Shown: piece after piece, positions 8,453 through 16,562 of the stretch
Layout: every line of letters begins with the position of its first letter
How positions within the stretch are numbered: the first letter of the stretch is position 1
Source: Burkholderia sp. FERM BP-3421
Lineage (GTDB): Bacteria > Pseudomonadota > Gammaproteobacteria > Burkholderiales > Burkholderiaceae
NCBI RefSeq assembly: GCF_028657905.1
Contig: NZ_CP117781.1
Coordinates: 248,001-312,000, forward strand
Length of the DNA stretch: 64,000 bases
Reading direction: 5' to 3'
The notes under the pieces: model-generated
Told to the model about the DNA's origin: nothing
What the model saw: the letters and a program-made list of their open reading frames with translations, nothing else
The model's database searches: none
Program-made: the position numbers and the translations under genes

Positions 8453-9217
8453 TCAGATCGTCAGGCCGCCGTCGACGACGATGCACTCGCCGTTCGTGTA
8501 GCTCGATGCATCCGACACGAGGTACAACACCGTGCCGGCCATCTCGCGCGGCTCCGCGTGGCGATGCAGCGGGATCTTTTCCTTCCAGGTCTCGTAGATC
8601 GCCGGATCGCTGAACAGCGCGCCCGCGAACTTGGTCTTGGTGAGGCCCGGCAGCAGCGCGTTCACGCGGATGCCGAGCGGCCCGCATTCCTTCGCGAACG
8701 CGCGCGTCATGTTCACGACCGCCGCCTTCGTGATCGAATAGATGCCCTGCCGGTCGCCCGGCTGCAGCGCGTTCACCGACGCGGTATTGACGATCACGCC
8801 GCCGCCCTGCGCGCGCATCATGCGGCCGGCCTCGACCGACATGAAGAAGTAGCCGCGGACGTTCACCTCGACGGTCTTGTCGTAGGCCGCGAGATCGGTG
8901 TCGAGGATGTGCCCGAAATACGGGTTCGCCGCTGCGTTGTTGACGAGGATGTCGAGCCGTCCGTGCCTCGCGCGGATCTGTTCGAACGCCGCGCCGATGT
9001 CTTCCATGCGGCCCACGTGACAGGCGAGCGCCTCCGCCCGGCCGCCCGCCGCGACGATCGCGTCCGCCACCGTGCGGCAGTCGTCAAGCCTGCGGCTCGA
9101 CACGATCACGTGCGCGCCCTGCTCCGCCAGCAGCTTCGCGATTTCCTCGCCGATCCCCCGGCTCGCGCCCGTCACCAGCGCGATCTTGCCCGTCAGGTCG
9201 AACAGATTCGTTGCCAT
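8453..9217 (-). CDS. Short-chain dehydrogenase/reductase (SDR)
   Basis: 254-residue classical SDR. Motifs: TGASRGIG (residues 17-24), an SSRR basic cluster after strand 2 that suggests NADP preference, NNAA at about 91, NTASVNA with the catalytic Ser and YSITK with Tyr/Lys. The C-terminus YTNGECIVVDGGLTI matches the family. It differs clearly from its neighbour at 7687, so the two probably act on different steps or cofactors. Operon position is third, 48 bases after the kinase-like gene. Confidence 0.92.
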   Translation of the reverse strand: MATNLFDLTGKIALVTGASRGIGEEIAKLLAEQGAHVIVSSRRLDDCRTVADAIVAAGGRAEALACHVGRMEDIGAAFEQIRARHGRLDILVNNAAANPYFGHILDTDLAAYDKTVEVNVRGYFFMSVEAGRMMRAQGGGVIVNTASVNALQPGDRQGIYSITKAAVVNMTRAFAKECGPLGIRVNALLPGLTKTKFAGALFSDPAIYETWKEKIPLHRHAEPREMAGTVLYLVSDASSYTNGECIVVDGGLTI

Positions 9218-9265
9218 GTCCCTGCCTCCATCTCTCTATGCGCGGCGAGCGCCGCTTCGGGTTGC

Positions 9266-10297
9266 TCAGCGATGCGCGTCGATCACGCCCACGGCTTCCT
9301 CGGCCAGCCGCTGCGCCATGCCGCCGACGCGCAGCGCCGCCGTGCTCGATGCGTTGCCCTTCAGCGCGCGGGCCTTGACGCCCTGCGCGATCGCGGCGAG
9401 CCGGAAGAAGCTGAATGCGAGGTAGAAATGCCAGTCGCGGATCGGCTCGACTCCGCGCAGCGCGCTGTAGCGCGCGACGATCTCCGCTTCCTGCGGGATC
9501 CCGAGCGCGTCGCGATCCTGTCCGGCCAGCCCGGGTATATGTCCCTCGGACGGCAGCCGCAGGCACATGCAGAAATAGGCGAGATCGGCGAGCGGATTGC
9601 CGAGCGTCGACAGTTCCCAGTCGAGCACCGCCTTCACGCGGCAGCTGTCTTGCTCGAACATCAGGTTGTCGATGCGGAAATCGCCGTGCACGAGCGACGG
9701 CCGGCCCGCGTCCTCGGGGCAGGCCGTGGGCAGCCAGTCGATCAGCGTTTCCATCGGCGCCATCCGCTCCGTCTCGGCCGCGCGATACTGCTTCGTCCAC
9801 ACGCCGATCTGACGCTCGAAGTAATTGCCGGGGCGGCCGTAGTCCGACAGGCCGACCGCCTCGACGTCGACGTCGTGCAGCGCGACCATCGTGCGCAGCG
9901 CCGCGTCGTACACGGCCGCGCGGTCGGACCGCGAAAGCCCGGGCAGCGCGGCGTTCCAGAAGATGCGCCCGTCCTCGTAACTCATGACGTAGAACAGGCT
10001 GCCGATCACCTCGCGGTCCTCGCACAGGTGATACGGATGCGCGACCGGCACGGCCGTGTTCGACAGCGCGCTCAGGACGCGAAACTCCCGATCCACCGCG
10101 TGCGCGGATTTCAGCAGTTCGCCCGGCGGCTGCCGCCGAAGCACGTAGCGGCCGCTGCGCGCGGTCAGCAGGAAGGTCGGATTCGACTGGCCGCCCGCGA
10201 ACTTCTCCGCGTCGACCGGCCCCTCGAAGCCGGGGAGGTGATGTTCCAGATAGCGCGTCAGCGTGGCGGCATCGAGTTGCTGCGGAGTGGGCGTCAT
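9266..10297 (-). CDS. Aminoglycoside-phosphotransferase-like kinase (ACAD10/LvaA-type)
   Basis: 343-residue protein-kinase-fold enzyme. GGQSNPTFLL is the nucleotide loop (about residue 34), YVLRRQP holds the ATP-binding lysine-equivalent region, HGDFRIDNLMF is the catalytic loop (Asp base, about 210), and VLDWELSTLGNPLADLAYF carries the metal-binding Asp. This branch is not an antibiotic-resistance enzyme. Members next to acyl-CoA dehydrogenases (LvaA in Pseudomonas, the N-terminal part of ACAD10/11) phosphorylate 4-hydroxyacyl-CoA. The neighbouring ACAD supports that role here. Confidence 0.9.
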   Translation of the reverse strand: MTPTPQQLDAATLTRYLEHHLPGFEGPVDAEKFAGGQSNPTFLLTARSGRYVLRRQPPGELLKSAHAVDREFRVLSALSNTAVPVAHPYHLCEDREVIGSLFYVMSYEDGRIFWNAALPGLSRSDRAAVYDAALRTMVALHDVDVEAVGLSDYGRPGNYFERQIGVWTKQYRAAETERMAPMETLIDWLPTACPEDAGRPSLVHGDFRIDNLMFEQDSCRVKAVLDWELSTLGNPLADLAYFCMCLRLPSEGHIPGLAGQDRDALGIPQEAEIVARYSALRGVEPIRDWHFYLAFSFFRLAAIAQGVKARALKGNASSTAALRVGGMAQRLAEEAVGVIDAHR

Positions 10298-10327
10298 CGT
10301 CGCGAGGATTCCGTGTCGTGGGTGGGA

Positions 10328-11002
10328 TCAGCCGTAGGTTCGATAACTGTGTCGTTCCGGATCCTGGAGATGCGGCATGCCATTGAACGACGCCAGATGG
10401 AACGCCTCGGCGTTGAAGAAATACTGCGAGATCGCGCTGTTGGGGATTTGCAGATTCAGCGCGATCGCGCTGGACGCGGGCGCGCCGAGCGTCTGCTGCA
10501 TCGTCACCGCGATCGGGCCGCCCGAGCTGACCACCAGCACGCGTTGCCCGCCGCCTTGCTGGATCGCGGCGCGCGCATCGGCCACGCGCTGCTGGAAATG
10601 CGCCCAGGTCTCGGGCACCGCGCCGTGCAGCTTGTCTTCCGACCACAGCAGCAACACCTGCCGCAGCGCCTGGAAATGCGCCTTCATCGATCCGGCCGCC
10701 TGCCGCGCGAGGTCCGGGTAGTCGTCCGCGGCGGCGCGAAACAGGCCCTCGAAGTCGTATTCGTCGAGCCCGGGGTGCCGATCGCACGGCAAGGCGCCGC
10801 GGCCCATGCCGCGCCGGATCGCATCGATCGTCTGCGCGTGGCGCTGAAGCGTGCCGCTGATCACGCGATCGAAGCCGATGCCCTGCCGCGCGAAGTATTC
10901 GCCCAGCCACAGGCCCTGCTGCTCGCCCAGCGCGGACAACCGGTCGTAGTTGTCGGTGCCGAACGACGCCTGCCCATGCCGTACCAGATAGAGTTCAGCC
11001 AT
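10328..11002 (-). CDS. Histidine phosphatase superfamily protein (phosphoglycerate-mutase-like)
   Basis: 224-residue histidine phosphatase. LVRHGQASF at residues 6-14 carries the phospho-accepting His; Arg in SGTLQRHAQT, the acid in GLDEYDFEGL and the second His position region VVSSGGPIAVTM complete the fold. In VSSGGPI the usual second catalytic His is replaced by Gly/Gly, which recurs in a subgroup found with APH-like kinases. First gene of the minus-strand operon. Its natural substrate is unknown; it could remove phosphate from an intermediate made by the kinase at 9266. Confidence 0.85.
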   Translation of the reverse strand: MAELYLVRHGQASFGTDNYDRLSALGEQQGLWLGEYFARQGIGFDRVISGTLQRHAQTIDAIRRGMGRGALPCDRHPGLDEYDFEGLFRAAADDYPDLARQAAGSMKAHFQALRQVLLLWSEDKLHGAVPETWAHFQQRVADARAAIQQGGGQRVLVVSSGGPIAVTMQQTLGAPASSAIALNLQIPNSAISQYFFNAEAFHLASFNGMPHLQDPERHSYRTYG

Positions 11003-11310
11003 CGCCTGCTCATCCCATAGATGGCAACCAGCTTAGCGATCGAGCGCGCATTTTTAAAATTTATTTATTGAATCGCGAAGTATTCACAATATGAATCGTT
11101 CGGCGCGCGGCCGACGGCGGCTGCGCCGGTCGCGCCCGTGTCATGTCGTCTACCCGCCGCGATCGGCTTGTATGGCACATGGCAGGCGGTTGGCGCGCGG
11201 CGCTTCGTTCTCGCCGGAGACGATCGCCGCCGCGCGGCACGGGTGACGCGCCGCATCGTCGTTCGACGCGCGGGTCGGGCATCCCGTCGCGCGCCGGGGG
11301 CCCTGCCAAG
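11003..11310. other. Intergenic region upstream of the kinase/dehydrogenase operon
   Basis: The segment 11045-11100 is AT-rich and should hold the operon promoter on the minus strand; TTGTGA (11082-11087 on the minus strand) followed 17 bases later by AAATAA is a weak candidate. The rest is GC-rich and I see no gene in it. Confidence 0.4.
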
Positions 11311-11345
11311 CAAAACGCCCCGCGACGATCATCGCAGGGCGTCTT
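11311..11345 (-). terminator. Rho-independent terminator of the deacetylase/glycosyltransferase operon
   Basis: On the minus strand a GC-rich stem (ACGCCC-TGCGA pairing with TCG(T)CGC-GGGCGT) with a short loop is followed by TTTT. It lies about 75 bases downstream of the stop of the gene at 11418. Confidence 0.6.
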
Positions 11346-11417
11346 GCCTGTCGCTTCGCGCGGGCGGCGCATCCGCGTCGACGCCCCTATGCGCGGCGCG
11401 CCGGCCTCATGACAGGA

Positions 11418-12131
11418 TCAGCGGCGTGCGCGCCATCTCGAACACTTGACCAGCAGCCGCAGCACGCCGATCCCGCCCGCCACCGGAATGCGCGGCAGCA
11501 GGAACGGATCGTCGTGCGCATCGGCGCGGCCGCGCGCGGTCGTCGTGGCGTTCCCATAGCCGGCCGCCTCGACCTGATCGCGGACCCGGATGTCGAGATC
11601 GCCGTACGGGTAGCAGAACGATGCGACACGCCGCCCGCTCAGCGCTTCGAGGCGACGCTTCGATTCCAGCACCTGCACGCGCGACACCTGCGCCGACACC
11701 TGCGACAACGCGACGTGATCCAGCGTGTGCGAGCCGATCTCATGGCCGTGGTCGCGCCACTGCAGCATGTCCTCATGGGACATCAGCGGCGAACCCGCCG
11801 GATCGACCTGCGCATCCCAGTCGTTCAGGCCGCCGAAGCGGTTCGCGACGAAATAGCAGGTCGCGGTGAATCCCACTTCGTCGAGTATCGGCATCGCCTG
11901 CGTCAGCACGTTGAGAAAACCGTCGTCGAACGAGATGCCGAACACCTTCCCGCGCCGCTCGCCGCGCAGATACGGCTGCAGCTCGCCGACGCTCAGGCCG
12001 CGATGGCCGAGCAGCTTGAGCAGCTTCATCTGGCGGCGAAACGCGTCGGGCTCGACGCTCAGGCCGCGCAGCGGATCCGTGCGCGGCGGCAGCGCGCGGA
12101 CCTGGTGATACATCAGGATCGGATGAGACAT
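11418..12131 (-). CDS. Polysaccharide deacetylase family protein (NodB homology)
   Basis: 237-residue carbohydrate esterase family 4-type enzyme that removes acyl groups from a surface glycan or glycolipid. Key residues are visible: FGISFDDGF (Asp-Asp, catalytic base and metal ligand, about residues 64-72), SHTLDH (metal-binding His-x-x-x-His, about 136-141) and the CYPYGDLD substrate motif near 175. The last 12 residues are Arg-rich. No signal peptide, so it may act in the cytoplasm on a lipid-linked precursor. It follows the gene at 12147 by 15 bases and shares its promoter with the GT4 gene upstream. Confidence 0.9.
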   Translation of the reverse strand: MSHPILMYHQVRALPPRTDPLRGLSVEPDAFRRQMKLLKLLGHRGLSVGELQPYLRGERRGKVFGISFDDGFLNVLTQAMPILDEVGFTATCYFVANRFGGLNDWDAQVDPAGSPLMSHEDMLQWRDHGHEIGSHTLDHVALSQVSAQVSRVQVLESKRRLEALSGRRVASFCYPYGDLDIRVRDQVEAAGYGNATTTARGRADAHDDPFLLPRIPVAGGIGVLRLLVKCSRWRARR

Positions 12132-12146
12132 CGCTCGACGCCCTGG

Positions 12147-12713
12147 TCAGGCGGCCTTGCGGAAAATCCGCAGGGTCTTGAAATCGCCGACCTCGGCGAA
12201 CTCGCCGTTCGCGGCCCAGCGCGAGATGATCGGTTCGGCCTGGCGGTACGCCGACGAACCCTTGTAGAACAGGATGTGGCCGTTGGGCACGGTATGGCGT
12301 GCGAACAGGTCGAGCACTTCGTCGTCGGTCTTCGCGCCGTAGCGGCTGTTCGACTCGTCGCGGAACTCGCACAGATGAAACAGCGTGACGACCTCGAACT
12401 GCGGCAGCAGCCCCGTATTGCTCGTGTAGATGTCGCCGAAATACGCGAGGTAGTTCTTGCTCACCTCCGGCTGCCGCGTCACGAGTTCCACGTACGACTT
12501 GTATTCCTTCGGCGACGCCGTCACCCCGAACACCGTGTTGTTCAGGTGCGGGCGGGCGCATTCCACGCCGACGTGGTGATGCCCGCCCGTGCCGAAGTGA
12601 TAGATGCGCACGCCCTCGAGGCGCACCGTCTCCAGCCATTCGACGAAATGCACGTCGCACGGACACTCCTGGGTCCGCAGGGCCCAATATTTCTTCCAGA
12701 TGTTCATCGCCAT
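12147..12713 (-). CDS. Unknown protein between GT4 and deacetylase, possibly methyltransferase-like
   Basis: 188 residues starting MAMNIWKKYW. It contains IYHFGTGGHHHVG (about residues 38-50), which resembles a glycine-rich SAM-type loop, and later LLPQFEVVTLFHLCEF, in the place where methyltransferases have motif II. I do not recognise a family with certainty. The ATG at 12711-12713 overlaps the end of the GT4 gene by 10 bases, implying translational coupling, so it probably works on the same glycan as its neighbours. The open frame extends much further upstream but there it only shadows the GT4 gene. Confidence 0.75.
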   Translation of the reverse strand: MAMNIWKKYWALRTQECPCDVHFVEWLETVRLEGVRIYHFGTGGHHHVGVECARPHLNNTVFGVTASPKEYKSYVELVTRQPEVSKNYLAYFGDIYTSNTGLLPQFEVVTLFHLCEFRDESNSRYGAKTDDEVLDLFARHTVPNGHILFYKGSSAYRQAEPIISRWAANGEFAEVGDFKTLRIFRKAA

Positions 12714-13861
12714 TGCATCGACCTCATGGTGGGGGTCCAGCGATGGGGATTTCGCCGGATCGAGTGGGTGTAGACGGACACGGTCGCATCGATGAACTTC
12801 TGGAAACCGAACTCCCGATTGCCTTTTTGCAGCGCGCTGCGGCCCATCGCGCGGATGAGTCCCGGCTCGCGCGCGAGCGCGCGCAGGATCGCCTCGATGT
12901 CCTCGGGGGCCCGCGGCGGGACGATCCAGCCGTCCACGCCCGGTTCGATGTTCTCGGGCAGCCCGCCCACGCGGCTCACGATCGCGGGACAGCCCAGCGA
13001 CATCGCCTCGCGGCACGCGTACGACAGGCTCTCCTGATACGACAGCACGAACGACACGTCGATGATCGAGAACAGATCCCGCGCATCGTCGATTCTGCCG
13101 GTGAAGACCGTGCGCGCCGCCATGCGATGCAGCGCGATCTGCTCGCGCTGCGCCTCCGACGGCTCCGCGCCGACCAGCAGCACGCGGAAACGCTCGCGCA
13201 GGCTGTCGGGCAGGCGGCCCAGCGCCGCGATCAGATCCATCCAGCCTTTTTCGGGCGCGGTGCCGGCGCTGCTGCCCAACACGATCGCGTCCATGCCGGA
13301 CGCCCCGAACAGCGCCGCCTTGCGCCAACGGATCTCGTCGCGCCCGAGCTGCTCGCGGGCCGGAATCCGCACGCCGTGCTTGACGACCGTGACGTTGCCG
13401 TACGGCGAGCGCCGCGCCAGCATGCTCGCCACGTAATCGCTCACGGCGATGGTGTGAGTCGTCGCGAGGCGCGCGCGCAGCAGGTTGCCGAAGCTGTCGG
13501 CGCGATAGGTGTTGTGCTTGGTGAACACGACGGCCGGCCGATGCCGGCAGCCGAGCAGGGCCAGCATCACCTGCCGGTGATCGGCGGAGCCGTTGACGTG
13601 GACGACATCGAAGCGCTCCGTGGTGATCAGCTTGCGCAGCCGGAGAATCTCGGGGAGCAGCCGATGCCAGCGCGGCTTGAATTCCATGTCGAAGATCGCC
13701 ACGTCGGCGTTCGCCTTCAGCAGACGCGACAGGCGGCTCCCCGAAGGCGACGCGACGGTCACCCGATGCTGCCGGCTCATCTCGGCGGCCAGGTCGCGGA
13801 CGTAGGTATCCTGCCCGCCCCCGAACTCGCCGTGAAAATTGGTATAGAGAATGTTCATCAC
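12704..13861 (-). CDS. Glycosyltransferase family 4 (GT-B fold)
   Basis: 385-residue cytoplasmic sugar transferase that moves a nucleotide-activated sugar onto a surface glycan. The N-terminal domain has the GT-B acceptor loop GEFGGGQDTYVRDLA (residues 11-25) and VVHVNGSADH. The C-terminal donor domain has the EKGW motif and SYQESLSYACREAMSLGCPAIVSRVGGLPE, the E-x7-E signature of GT4, about residues 280-310. First gene of a three-gene operon with the unknown protein and the deacetylase. Acceptor unknown; LPS or capsule modification is the natural guess. Confidence 0.92.
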   Translation of the reverse strand: MMNILYTNFHGEFGGGQDTYVRDLAAEMSRQHRVTVASPSGSRLSRLLKANADVAIFDMEFKPRWHRLLPEILRLRKLITTERFDVVHVNGSADHRQVMLALLGCRHRPAVVFTKHNTYRADSFGNLLRARLATTHTIAVSDYVASMLARRSPYGNVTVVKHGVRIPAREQLGRDEIRWRKAALFGASGMDAIVLGSSAGTAPEKGWMDLIAALGRLPDSLRERFRVLLVGAEPSEAQREQIALHRMAARTVFTGRIDDARDLFSIIDVSFVLSYQESLSYACREAMSLGCPAIVSRVGGLPENIEPGVDGWIVPPRAPEDIEAILRALAREPGLIRAMGRSALQKGNREFGFQKFIDATVSVYTHSIRRNPHRWTPTMRSMQWR

Positions 13862-14412
13862 GGTGCTGCGCTTCCTCCTCCGCCCGCTTGCAAGGATTAC
13901 TGATCAAGCAAGCGGGTCTACCTGCTTGGAATGATGGCCCGCACGCAGCGACGCGTCCTCGATGTGCGTTCTCGCATCGAGAACAATCGATCGCAGTGTT
14001 GCGGGCACGCCGGAATATTACATATGCATTACTCCAAATAGTGTCGACGTCTGCGCCTCTTTGTGACGATATGTGGCGATCTGTGTTTCGGACCGACGAT
14101 GGGGCGCGACAGGGCCGAGCGGACGTGGCCGCATGTGTTTTTTTCTGACGGATGTGCCGCTTTCGCCATGCGGCGTTCATTCGGCCGCCGCGATTCGCGC
14201 ACCTTGCCTCATGAATTGCCGGGCCTGACCCGGCACCACGGGTCACGTCCGCGCATGGCGACCCCGTATCGCGGCCTTGCCCGGCGCGCACCCGCTTTCG
14301 TGTCTGTCACCTGTTTAGTCGGCGCACGCGCGCGTTTCGTCGCAAGCCGCCGCCCCTTCATGTGCAACTCCGCTCACGCCGACCGCTTCGTGAATCGACG
14401 CGCGCGGCAGGC
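13862..14412. other. Intergenic region between GT4 operon and effector operon
   Basis: About 550 bases between divergent transcripts. An AT-rich patch at 14013-14045 is the probable promoter region of the minus-strand GT4 operon. Open frames in the rest show no domain and I found no gene. Confidence 0.5.
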
Positions 14413-14473
14413 TTCGTCTGCGCGGCCTCAACTTCGGATTCCGCCCGGACCGATCGAACGCCGCGCCTAACAT
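14413..14473 (+). promoter_or_regulatory. PIP/hrpII-box promoter (Hrp-type)
   Basis: TTCGT at 14413-14417, 15 bases, TTCGG at 14433-14437, then 30 bases to TAACAT at 14468-14473. This fits the plant-inducible-promoter arrangement TTCGB-N15-TTCGB-N30-32-YANNNT, equivalent to the hrpII box TTCG-N16-TTCG recognised by HrpX/HrpB-type AraC activators of Xanthomonas, Ralstonia and plant-pathogenic Burkholderia. The start codon of the next gene is about 100 bases further on. The match is to the core of the motif, so confidence is moderate. Confidence 0.6.
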
Positions 14474-14574
14474 CAGTTCACCGAAGCACTGCCGTTCATC
14501 CAGCGCCTCAGCCCCCTTCAAGGTTCATCGAGCATCGAGGCGTCATCCAAACCGTCCTTTTCTTGAGCGCTTTC

Positions 14575-16560
14575 ATGAAGGTCACGTCACCATCGCTGCA
14601 TCCGATACAGGAGGCCGGCCCTTCGGCCGAGGCTTCACCGGCCACGTCGCCGCCCGCGCGCGGCCGCTCGTCCACCACGCTGAACGGCTTGCCGGCGCGC
14701 CATCCATCCAGCGCCCATGCCGCGCCCGCGCCGCGCGCCGGCATGCCGAAAGCGTCCGGGCGCGCCGAAGCGCCGCTCACACTGGGGCGCGACGCGCTCG
14801 TGATCCCACCGGGCGCGCGCTTCGACGCGGAGGCGGGATTGGGCCGGCATCCGGACGGCGAACGGCTTCAGACCGTCGAGTACGTCAAGCCGGGCAGCAG
14901 CGAGCCGCCCACGACCCTCGTCGGCATTGCGCATCCCGATGGACACAGCTTCGAGGTGCACGACCAGCACACCCGCCGGGATGTCGGCCGCCTGCGGCTC
15001 GTCTCGTCGTCCGACGGCGGCAAGGTCGCCGTCGATGCGGGCGCGGCCGGCCTCAAGGGCGGAGCGCCGAGCCGGGGCCCGGAGGCGTTCAGCCGCAGCC
15101 GCACGTCCGCGACCGGCTACCGTCTGGAAAACGGCCTCGCGTGCGATCGCGACGGCCGCGCCACGATGGCGGCGAGCCGCTCCTCGGCGACCGGCTATCG
15201 CACCCTGGACGGCCTGGCATGCGATCGCGACGGCCACGCGCTGATGGCGACCAGCCGCTTCGCGGTGACAGGCTTCAAGACCTTGGACGGGCTCGCCTGC
15301 GACCGCGACGGCTACCCCGCGCTCAAGCCCAGCAGCGCGTCGGTGACGGGTTTCAAGACCCTCGACGGGCTCGCCTGCGACGCCAACGGCCAGGCCGTGA
15401 TGACGGCCAGCCGCGCCTCGGTGACGGGCTTCAAGACTCACGACGGGCTCGCCTGCGACGCCAACGGTCGCACGGTGATGGCGACCAGCACGACGTCGGT
15501 GACGGGCTTCAAGACCCATGACGGGCTCGCCTGCGACGCCAACGGCCGCGCCGTGATGGCGGCCAGCCGCGCCTCGGTGACGGGCTTCAAGACCCTCGAC
15601 GGGCTCGCCTGCGACGGCAGCGGCCGCGCCGTGATGGCGGCCAGCCGCGCCTCGGTGACGGGCTTCAAGACCCTCGACGGGCTCGCCTGCGACGCCGACG
15701 GCCGCGCCGTGATGGCGACCAGCCGCTTCGCCGTGACGGGCTTCAAGACCCTCGACGGGCTCGCCTGCGATGGCAACGGCCGCGCCGTGGTCTCGTCCAG
15801 CCACTCGTCGGTCAGCGGTTTCAAGACGCTCGACGGCGTCGCCTGCGACCGCGACGGCCACGAGACGGTATCGCGCAGCACCTCGTCGTTCACGGGTTTC
15901 CGCGACGCCGGCGACCTGCCCTGCGACGCGAGCGGGCACGCGCAGATCGCGCGGTCCCCCGATTCGCCGAGCGGCTTCGTGCGCCTGCGCGGCGGCGATC
16001 CATGCAACGCCAACGGCCATCTCATCCGAGGGCTCTCCCGCGACGATCTCGACCCGTTCCTGGCCAAGCGCCTGCCCGCCGCGCCCGCGCCGGCGGGAGC
16101 GCGCTATCACAAGCAGTCCGGAATGATGGCGCAGTACGCCGGCGAGGACACCTCGCGCCAGCTCTGGGGCACGACGGTGCGCTATCTTTCGTCGTCAGAG
16201 CGCGCGCAGTTGGAACTGACCGTCGATCACAAGGGTCTCCTGCGCACGCCCGACGGCAAGCGCTTCGACACGCGTCACGCGAGCCCGGGCGGCGATCAGG
16301 GCCACGCCATTTTCGTGATGGACCACAACGGCCGGATCTTCGCCTCGTGCAATCCCGTGGTCGGGAAATTCCATCATTCGTCGTTCCTGGGCGGACAACC
16401 GGTCGCCGGCGCAGGTACGCTGAAAGTGACGAACGGCCATCTCGACGAAGTGACGCGACGCAGCGGCCACTACCGGCCGACCGTCGGCCAGCACAAGCAG
16501 GTCGTCGATAACCTTGAGCGCCTCGGCGTCGATCAATTCATCTCTTCCACCTCAATCTGA
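14575..16560 (+). CDS. Candidate type III effector: 26-residue repeats plus plant IQM-like C-terminal domain
   Basis: 661 residues from ATG 14575. Residues 1-70 are Ser/Pro/Ala-rich, like type III secretion signals, without a Sec signal. Residues about 173-485 are twelve 26-residue repeats built on TGFKTLDGLACDANGRAVM. The C-terminal part (about 508-661) contains IFVMDHNGR (about 578), GKFHHSSFLGG (about 597), AGAGTLKV, SGHYRPT (about 631) and a final NLERLGVD. The same order, nearly word for word, is found in the conserved core of plant IQM calmodulin-binding proteins (IFVMS, GKFHHSSFLAGG, AAGR, SGHYRPT). The gene sits behind a Hrp-type promoter and is followed 2 bases later by a small acidic protein. 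An upstream in-frame start at 14362 exists but would include the promoter. Effector function is inference. Confidence 0.75.
   Translation: MKVTSPSLHPIQEAGPSAEASPATSPPARGRSSTTLNGLPARHPSSAHAAPAPRAGMPKASGRAEAPLTLGRDALVIPPGARFDAEAGLGRHPDGERLQTVEYVKPGSSEPPTTLVGIAHPDGHSFEVHDQHTRRDVGRLRLVSSSDGGKVAVDAGAAGLKGGAPSRGPEAFSRSRTSATGYRLENGLACDRDGRATMAASRSSATGYRTLDGLACDRDGHALMATSRFAVTGFKTLDGLACDRDGYPALKPSSASVTGFKTLDGLACDANGQAVMTASRASVTGFKTHDGLACDANGRTVMATSTTSVTGFKTHDGLACDANGRAVMAASRASVTGFKTLDGLACDGSGRAVMAASRASVTGFKTLDGLACDADGRAVMATSRFAVTGFKTLDGLACDGNGRAVVSSSHSSVSGFKTLDGVACDRDGHETVSRSTSSFTGFRDAGDLPCDASGHAQIARSPDSPSGFVRLRGGDPCNANGHLIRGLSRDDLDPFLAKRLPAAPAPAGARYHKQSGMMAQYAGEDTSRQLWGTTVRYLSSSERAQLELTVDHKGLLRTPDGKRFDTRHASPGGDQGHAIFVMDHNGRIFASCNPVVGKFHHSSFLGGQPVAGAGTLKVTNGHLDEVTRRSGHYRPTVGQHKQVVDNLERLGVDQFISSTSI
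15091..16026 (+). repeat. Twelve 78-bp in-frame repeats in the effector gene
   Basis: 78-base units encode 26 residues each. Units 3 to 9 are nearly identical at the DNA level (core TTCAAGACCCTCGACGGGCT), while the first two (TGYRLENG, TGYRTLDG) and the last three (SGFKTLDG, TGFRDAGD, SGFVRLRG) are diverged, as expected for an array that expands from its centre. Each unit has one Cys followed by D-x-x-G. Confidence 0.93.
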
Positions 16561-16562
16561 CC

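Noticed and set aside
9266..10297. Aminoglycoside resistance gene
   Set aside because: The APH fold is present, but the branch and the acyl-CoA dehydrogenase context point to an acyl-CoA-type kinase rather than drug resistance.
12714..14291. A 714-codon frame extending upstream of the gene at 12147
   Set aside because: Upstream part is a shadow of the GT4 gene; only the last 188 codons look like a protein.
14362..14574. Upstream in-frame start of the repeat effector
   Set aside because: It would lie upstream of the PIP box and its -10; the N-terminus from 14575 looks like a type III signal.
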